In this document: positions 10,056 through 14,697 of the stretch, piece by piece
Layout: each line of letters starts with the position of its first letter
Position numbering within the stretch: the stretch's first letter is position 1
From: Cladophialophora immunda
Taxonomy: Eukaryota > Ascomycota > Eurotiomycetes > Chaetothyriales > Herpotrichiellaceae
DNA: 14,697 nucleotides
Assembly (NCBI RefSeq): GCF_000835495.1
Contig: NW_015622563.1
Coordinates: 1-14,697 of the forward strand
Direction: 5' to 3'
Made by a program: the position numbers and the translations under genes
Notes under the pieces: model-generated
Told to the model about the DNA's origin: nothing
The model's input: the letters and a program-made list of their open reading frames with translations, nothing else
Databases searched by the model: none

Positions 10056-10120
10056 GTGAGTCAGGTGTTGTGCACAAGGCCGTCAGGAGACGAGGCTCTG
10101 GCACGAGGCTGTCACGCTAA

Positions 10121-11500
10121 GGCATCAGGCTCGCGGGGAAGCGATGAATCACTCCCCTATCGAATCGGCTGGGGACTGTTTCTTCCGGGGCTCCCAAATG
10201 TCGAGTCGTTCTCTATAGGAGCTACACGTAGTCAATTGCATACGGTTAACCAATCGATCGAGATCCACCGTGTCCTGACACTCCCCCAACCCTCACCAAA
10301 GCCGAAGGCAGTGTGCCGAACACCGTCGCCGGGAACCGGCGTCTTACGAAAAGCCTGTCGCGAAACTGAGATGGCCGTCATTTAACCTCATACTCAATGG
10401 GGCCAAACTCTCCTGCTACAGACTATTTCTCCAAGACGGCCAGGTCAAGGCCAAAAGCCAGTGCTCGGGCGTCAGAAACGATGGGGTCCCACCCCTGAGC
10501 CAAGCGACATCGACCCCAGATGCCCCACCGCTAGGTAGATAAGCCTACACGGCTCGTACGAGATACTGTACCTACTCTTCTCACACTACTCTCTTCACAG
10601 CATCTAGATCGTTTCACAGCCTGACTGGTGTAGAGGCCTTCTCTATCTGTTTCTCATACAACTAGAAGGCGTGTCGGCAGTATCAAATACTATGACGATC
10701 TGATTCGAGTAGATTGCAAATCGCAGCGTGTCCAATCATTCTCTGATCGAAAATCCTGCCTGACTAGTTTTATACAATTGATATGGCAAGATATAATCAA
10801 CCACGATGGTGACTTGGTAGAAAAGATCCTTTCTGCAATCGAAAGATGCACACCGTTATGAGGGGTTGTTCTTGCTGTAGCCATGCCACCGTGTCCGTGG
10901 GCAGGGAGGGAGGACGTGTCTAGCGGAGATCAATCGACCACACAAGGCGTTGCGTCAAACAAGGATATCGGTTGCCTCAGAAAAAGGCTCAAGGAGCAAA
11001 CCCTAAAAATCGTCGCCATCCTAGCGGAGACCCTGCTTTGAGCCTACTCTCATGATCACCAAAGCCTCTCAGCCTAAGTTATAACTATGCCTATCAAGAC
11101 GAGCGCTTTTGCCAAGATGAGCTGAGACTTTCCTCGCCGCCTGCGACGAGATTGGACGAATCTCCCAACCTCATCGTTACCATCCAAATGACAGCTTCCA
11201 GTTACGGGCTCGGCATGGGCGATTCAGTAGACGCGTGCCCCCTCCCTTCCTCACCAAATAGAGGCCGCTATCATACGTAAAGTCCGGGGAAGTACTTTTT
11301 CAAGACAGACGTGGCCCCGTAGCACGTCGAAGAGCACGAAAGTAGGAGGCCATCATCGCCATATCGTCTCCAAACTATCTGATTTCCGGGTAGAATTGAG
11401 TGGGCTATTATGACGCAGTGATGCGACGGTCGACATATTCATCGTTTCAAGGCCAACTGGATTAGACGGCGAAAGGACAATCCCAACCATAGCGGCAGGC
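10121..11500. other. Stretch without a recognisable gene
   Basis: A long + frame continues to 10385 but reads through what would be intron or tail sequence and shows no motif. The stretch 10385–10545 has short coding-like pieces (for example GVRNDGVPPLSQATSTPDAP) ending at TAG 10538. They could belong to an extended tail of the upstream gene, but I cannot build a model. From 10550 to 11500 I see only short open frames with no family character. Confidence 0.45.
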
Positions 11501-11549
11501 TTTGCTTGCACATAGGCTCACTAGGGCGCGAATCCTGACCTGCGGTTAC

Positions 11550-12452
11550 GATGCACATCCCTTGAAAAAGTCTGTCTTCGAGCCGCCTGAACGATCTGAC
11601 CCCCGACCGAGCCAGCCACCATGCGTCCACACATTCCCCCCTCTCCGTCCCTCACAGCCTAAGCGACCTCGGGGGCAAAGAGACGATGCTCTCTCGTATG
11701 ACCCCAGAAGTCCATCTGAAGAAAGAAAAGAGCCTGATGGGCATTGACAAGAGGGAGAACTCTCGCAATCACATCTGCAGGTCCCATCAGAAAGGGGTAT
11801 CGTGTCCAGTCGAACGCAGTCGATCTGTTCAAGTGCGGCGTGCCTCAAACCAAGAACAGAACCATCACAGAACCATAGGTTCGAGAAGTAGTCAACATCA
11901 ATCCGGTCCCGGCGGATCACCAGGGGGCCGTCGAGTTTGCAATCGAGTTGCGACATCGAGCTTGCCGATCAGTGCCTCGTTTGAAATGAGGAAGGCTTCT
12001 AGGACAGCGACCACGATCCAGATATTGAATGAGGGGGACTCCTTTGGGGATGACTAGGGGCCATTGACGCCGGAGGGAGAAGCTATGCCCAATGCGGTGG
12101 GGATAGACCTACAAGCTGACGGCGCTGACGTTTCCCGTATAGGCCGTCCCATATTATGGTACTGACGTCTACCCTAACGCAAGGTTGTTCGACGTCGGCG
12201 GTGATGTGGCAACCCTATCGGCCCGCCAAGAGCTCATAAAGGAACGCAAACGCGGACCGAAGGTGAAGAAGACGTCGGAGGTGAATGTCCATGGTGCAGA
12301 GGAGGGAGAGAAACCGACGGTCAAGAGCAGAAAGACTGCAAATGGCGCGAAGAGGACGGCGGCCGGTGGCTCGGCTAAAGACTGATGAATTGGATGACAC
12401 TGACACCGCCGAGGCCAACAAGAGGCAAAGGGACACCCATCTTTGCACGTAG
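11550..12452 (+). pseudogene. Patchy coding remnant with a lysine-rich end (unidentified)
   Basis: Three frame segments look coding. The first runs to 11747 with a Pro/Ser/Arg-rich sequence (RPSQPKRPRGQRDDALSYD). The second (11686–12162) contains SFEMRKASRTATTIQILNEG, stops at TAG 12055, then stays open through GPLTPEGEAMPNAVGIDLQ. The third (12143–12385) opens right after an acceptor-like GTATAG with AVPYYGTDVYPNARLFDVGG and becomes Lys/Arg-rich (KERKRGPKVKK). At 12380 the frame changes once more and continues KTDELDDTDTAEANKRQRD to TAG 12450. The basic tail with alternating acidic patches would suit a nuclear protein. I do not recognise the family. It may be a decayed gene or a multi-intron gene I cannot assemble. 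Confidence 0.35.
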
Positions 12453-12473
12453 ATTGTGCTATTACGCCCACTT

Positions 12474-12489
12474 TTCGTAGATCTACGAA
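12474..12489. repeat. 16-bp perfect palindrome
   Basis: TTCGTAGATCTACGAA equals its own reverse complement. It lies one base before the larger foldback at 12491–12594. It could be a dimeric protein-binding site or part of the same structure; no function is shown. Confidence 0.75.
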
Positions 12490-12490
12490 T

Positions 12491-12594
12491 TGTTCGGAGG
12501 ACATAGAGTATAGGTAGATTGGCTCATAGGATCGTACCTTAAGGTAGTGTACGTGACTGTTGGGAATCTTCCTATACTCTATGCCCTCTGAACA
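12491..12594. repeat. 104-bp imperfect foldback (inverted repeat) with a nested palindrome at its centre
   Basis: The 33-nt arms at 12491–12523 and 12562–12594 match in inverted orientation at 28 of 33 positions, including an exact 13-nt core (CATAGAGTATAGG / CCTATACTCTATG). The 38-nt middle contains a perfect 12-bp palindrome, TACCTTAAGGTA (12535–12546), close to the axis. Ends read TGTT…AACA. No flanking target duplication is obvious, so a MITE-type insertion is possible but unproven. The arms could form a hairpin in RNA or a cruciform in DNA. Confidence 0.7.
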
Positions 12595-13234
12595 GGTTTG
12601 CGACGATGAGCGAAAAGAAGCATCGTCATTCATCGTCAAGAATATCCTTCAATCCGATCTGAGCTGGAGACAACGAGGCAAAAATACGCACCAGGAAGTC
12701 GTGATCAGCGTACCGGCCAAGGAAGGCCGAGGTTTGGAACGGTCGCGCTTGGGAGGTTATTACCTTACATTCTAGGACCCCTATCACGCAATGGTCCCGA
12801 CCCAGTGATCTATGTCCCAAAATGCGGAAGGATTCTCTAAATATAGCTAGACTGTGTGGCCACTGAGATTACCTGCGAGTCCTGGATAGGCGTAGGGAGG
12901 GGAGAAGCAGGTAAAGGCACATCCGCAAACCCCACCACCAAAAACAAAATGTTTATAGGAACCCCCCTATTCCTCTAAAATCAACGTGATCTTACATTTC
13001 GAATTAGCTGTAGGATTCTCGATACCGATACTCATCTAGCCCATTTGACACTTGTTTATTTTTACCAGTCCCCTTAGGGGTAGCTCTATATCACTAGAAC
13101 CCTCGCCGATAGAATTCGAGACTTGCCCTCAAAGCTTCCTCCCGGTCACTATAGAATAAGGCCTTTGGGAGGCCCGGAGTAGAGCGACCCGGAGTTGAAT
13201 TTGGCAATCCTAAACGCCCTCCCAGTGGCGATCA
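12595..13234. other. Gene-free stretch between the foldback and the glycosyltransferase
   Basis: A 71-aa frame starting at 12560 overlaps the foldback arm and has no motif. AT-rich DNA at 12940–13090 probably includes the transcript end of the − strand gene whose stop is at 13235. I see nothing else. Confidence 0.45.
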
Positions 13235-14439
13235 TTAGTCACTTCCAACGGTCTTATCCTTCGGCGGAGAGAGAAAGTCGCCAGGTTCTAGGGTCTCAGG
13301 GTAACCGGTGGCGCTTCCCAGATCCTCTATACTCATCGGGGGTGCAATACGAGGGTATTGGCTGTCAAAGACCGTCTGCCCTTCGAGCATATTTGGTAGA
13401 TTCTGCCGGACCGAGTACATCAGATGGAGCGATTTCCCTTCCTGGACAGTCGCCTCCGAATCGGGACCGTAGCCAATGTCACTCCACTTGGCCGCGTTTC
13501 CGGTCGGCCAAGAGACACCGACCAGTTGAGGCCAAGGCGAGATACACTTGACTTTCGATTTGCAAAGGGCGGCGAGCCTCAGGTCGATAGGATCATTATA
13601 TGGGACCATGGATAGGTAATAGAGGGCTTTCTTGGCACCCTTCTGAGAGATAGCGTATGCCGCCGTACATGCCGCGTTTCCTGAGCGGAAGACTATCCTT
13701 GTTCGGCTGCCACCGTCAGGCCCAGTCCGCCAGTGACTCGTGTTGGGCTCGTGGTAATTCTCCTGGCGGAGATGGGGCGGTTCCACCGTGGGATCATTGG
13801 GTATGACGAAAAAGCGGCGGTGTTCGTCGGGTAGAATTGAAGTTCCACAATGCCCTAACCATAATATGTCCCAGTCATCTCCGTAGGGAGAAAGAGTGGC
13901 GAGTTCCTCCCCGGGCGCGCTTAGGATGAATCTCGAGCCCCGAGCAAATTGCACCAGCTGGTGTTTGAGAGCCACATCCCAGTCGGCATCGTCTTCGAAG
14001 ATTAAGGCGGTGGAAACGCCCTCGCGCACCATCCTCTGCAAGACGTTGACGTGAGCACGCCAACACCCAACGACATTAGATCGTTGATCCATCGTCTGCC
14101 AGTCCGGTGTTACCAACTTTGAACGTAGTGGATGCCGAAACCATGACGTACATTTGGTAAAGCGTGTGAGGGAACTTCGTCACCATGCACTCCATCCACG
14201 ACTGTATAGGAGATTCCAGAAAACGCTGCCTGTAAAGCAAAAGCGTCTCGCTTATCCGTCCTTTCCGGGAGCGAGATCATATATATTTCTTGAAAACCTA
14301 AGGTCTGGTTTTGGACCATGAAGATCGACCAGAGAAGAGAATCGGTGGCGCGGAAGGCGGTACAGAACAAGAAAAGGATGACGGTAACGAGGGCGGCAAC
14401 CACATATTTGAGGCGACTTAGCGAAATAGGGAGTATCAT
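13235..14439 (-). CDS. GT25-like (LPS-type) glycosyltransferase, type II membrane protein
   Basis: Exon 1 is 14439–14152 and exon 2 is 14095–13235, giving 382 aa. The 56-nt intron has a GTACGT donor and a GGCAG acceptor. An AAAG acceptor 21 nt earlier also keeps the frame, but would leave only a 35-nt intron. Residues 11–29 form one membrane helix after a short basic N-terminus, as in Golgi type II enzymes. The catalytic domain then shows the family order: IYMISLPERTDKRD (52–65), VDGVHGDEV (81–89), GCWRAHVNVL (106–115), the acidic EDDADWD (130–136) likely to bind metal and nucleotide sugar, and WDILWLGHCGT (171–181). Near the C-terminus are KWSDIGYGPDSE and YSVRQNLPNML. GT25 enzymes transfer sugars, galactose in several known members, from nucleotide-sugar donors. 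The acceptor of the fungal proteins is generally unknown. The gene stands alone, with its promoter side toward the window edge. Confidence 0.88.
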
Positions 14440-14562
14440 TCTATCACGGCCAAACGTCGAGGTTTGGCAACGTCAAAGTCTTAGGAAGACCAAATCCTCC
14501 AGCTACAAAGAAGTCGAGGGTGATTTCTAGGTGCCCGACTAGACCAAAACTAAAGCTTTTCT

Positions 14563-14574
14563 GTCTAATTAGAC
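14563..14574. promoter_or_regulatory. 12-bp palindrome in the glycosyltransferase upstream region
   Basis: GTCTAATTAGAC is a perfect palindrome with a TAATTA core, about 125–135 bp upstream of the − strand start codon at 14439. Its position would suit a dimeric regulator site, but 12-bp palindromes also occur by chance. Confidence 0.3.
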
Positions 14575-14678
14575 TGGGGTTTCCAGCGTAGGCTCCGTCA
14601 AAAAATTATGACATGATCGGCTTCGAACGTATTTCAATCTACTCACTCAAATGTCCCTAGTGGGCATAAAATAGTGGG

Positions 14679-14697
14679 GAGAGAGAGAGAGAGAGAG
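14679..14697. repeat. (GA)n dinucleotide microsatellite, cut by the window edge
   Basis: At least nine GA units run to the end of the window. On the gene's own (−) strand it reads (CT)n, about 240 bp upstream of the glycosyltransferase ATG, where CT tracts are common in fungal promoters. Confidence 0.9.

Noticed and set aside
1..14697. Biosynthetic gene cluster, CRISPR array, or bacterial operon
   Set aside because: There are no spaced identical repeats, no adjacent same-strand genes and no synthase, P450 or regulator genes. Spliced genes point to a fungus.

Overview
The window looks like nuclear DNA of a filamentous ascomycete (Pezizomycotina). The evidence is short GT–AG introns of about 54–105 nt with CTAAC/CTGAC-type branch sites, pyrimidine-rich leaders, long gene-free stretches, and two fungus-typical families: a fungal rhodopsin-domain membrane protein and a fungal GT25-like glycosyltransferase. 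Every family assignment comes from reading the translation; no search was run.

Layout: 1–1772 holds no recognisable gene. 1773–3106 (+) is a five-exon gene for a seven-helix rhodopsin-domain protein of the kind that includes Pth11-like receptors. 3107–4590 is gene-free. From about 4600–5100 to 7086 (+) lies a decayed copy of a larger fungal gene. Its last ~1.1 kb (6007–7086) can be followed through six reading-frame segments separated by small shifts, with one in-frame stop. 7087–9178 has no gene I can name. 9179–9862 (+) is a two-exon gene for a small four-helix membrane protein whose C-terminal tail is ambiguous. 9863–11500 is largely empty. 11550–12452 (+) has patchy coding character in shifting frames and ends in a lysine-rich tail. 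Just beyond it are a 16-bp perfect palindrome and a 104-bp foldback. 13235–14439 (−) is a two-exon type II membrane GT25-like glycosyltransferase with a (CT)n tract upstream, at the window edge.

The three intact genes face different ways and show no sign of forming a cluster or pathway. Two probably encode surface or endomembrane proteins and one is a probable Golgi sugar transferase. The main theme is a gene-sparse accessory region in which two loci decay mainly by frame shifts rather than stop codons. I found no previously undescribed multi-gene system. The best leads are the decayed multi-frame gene, the ambiguous tail of the four-helix protein, and the palindrome pair at 12474–12594.
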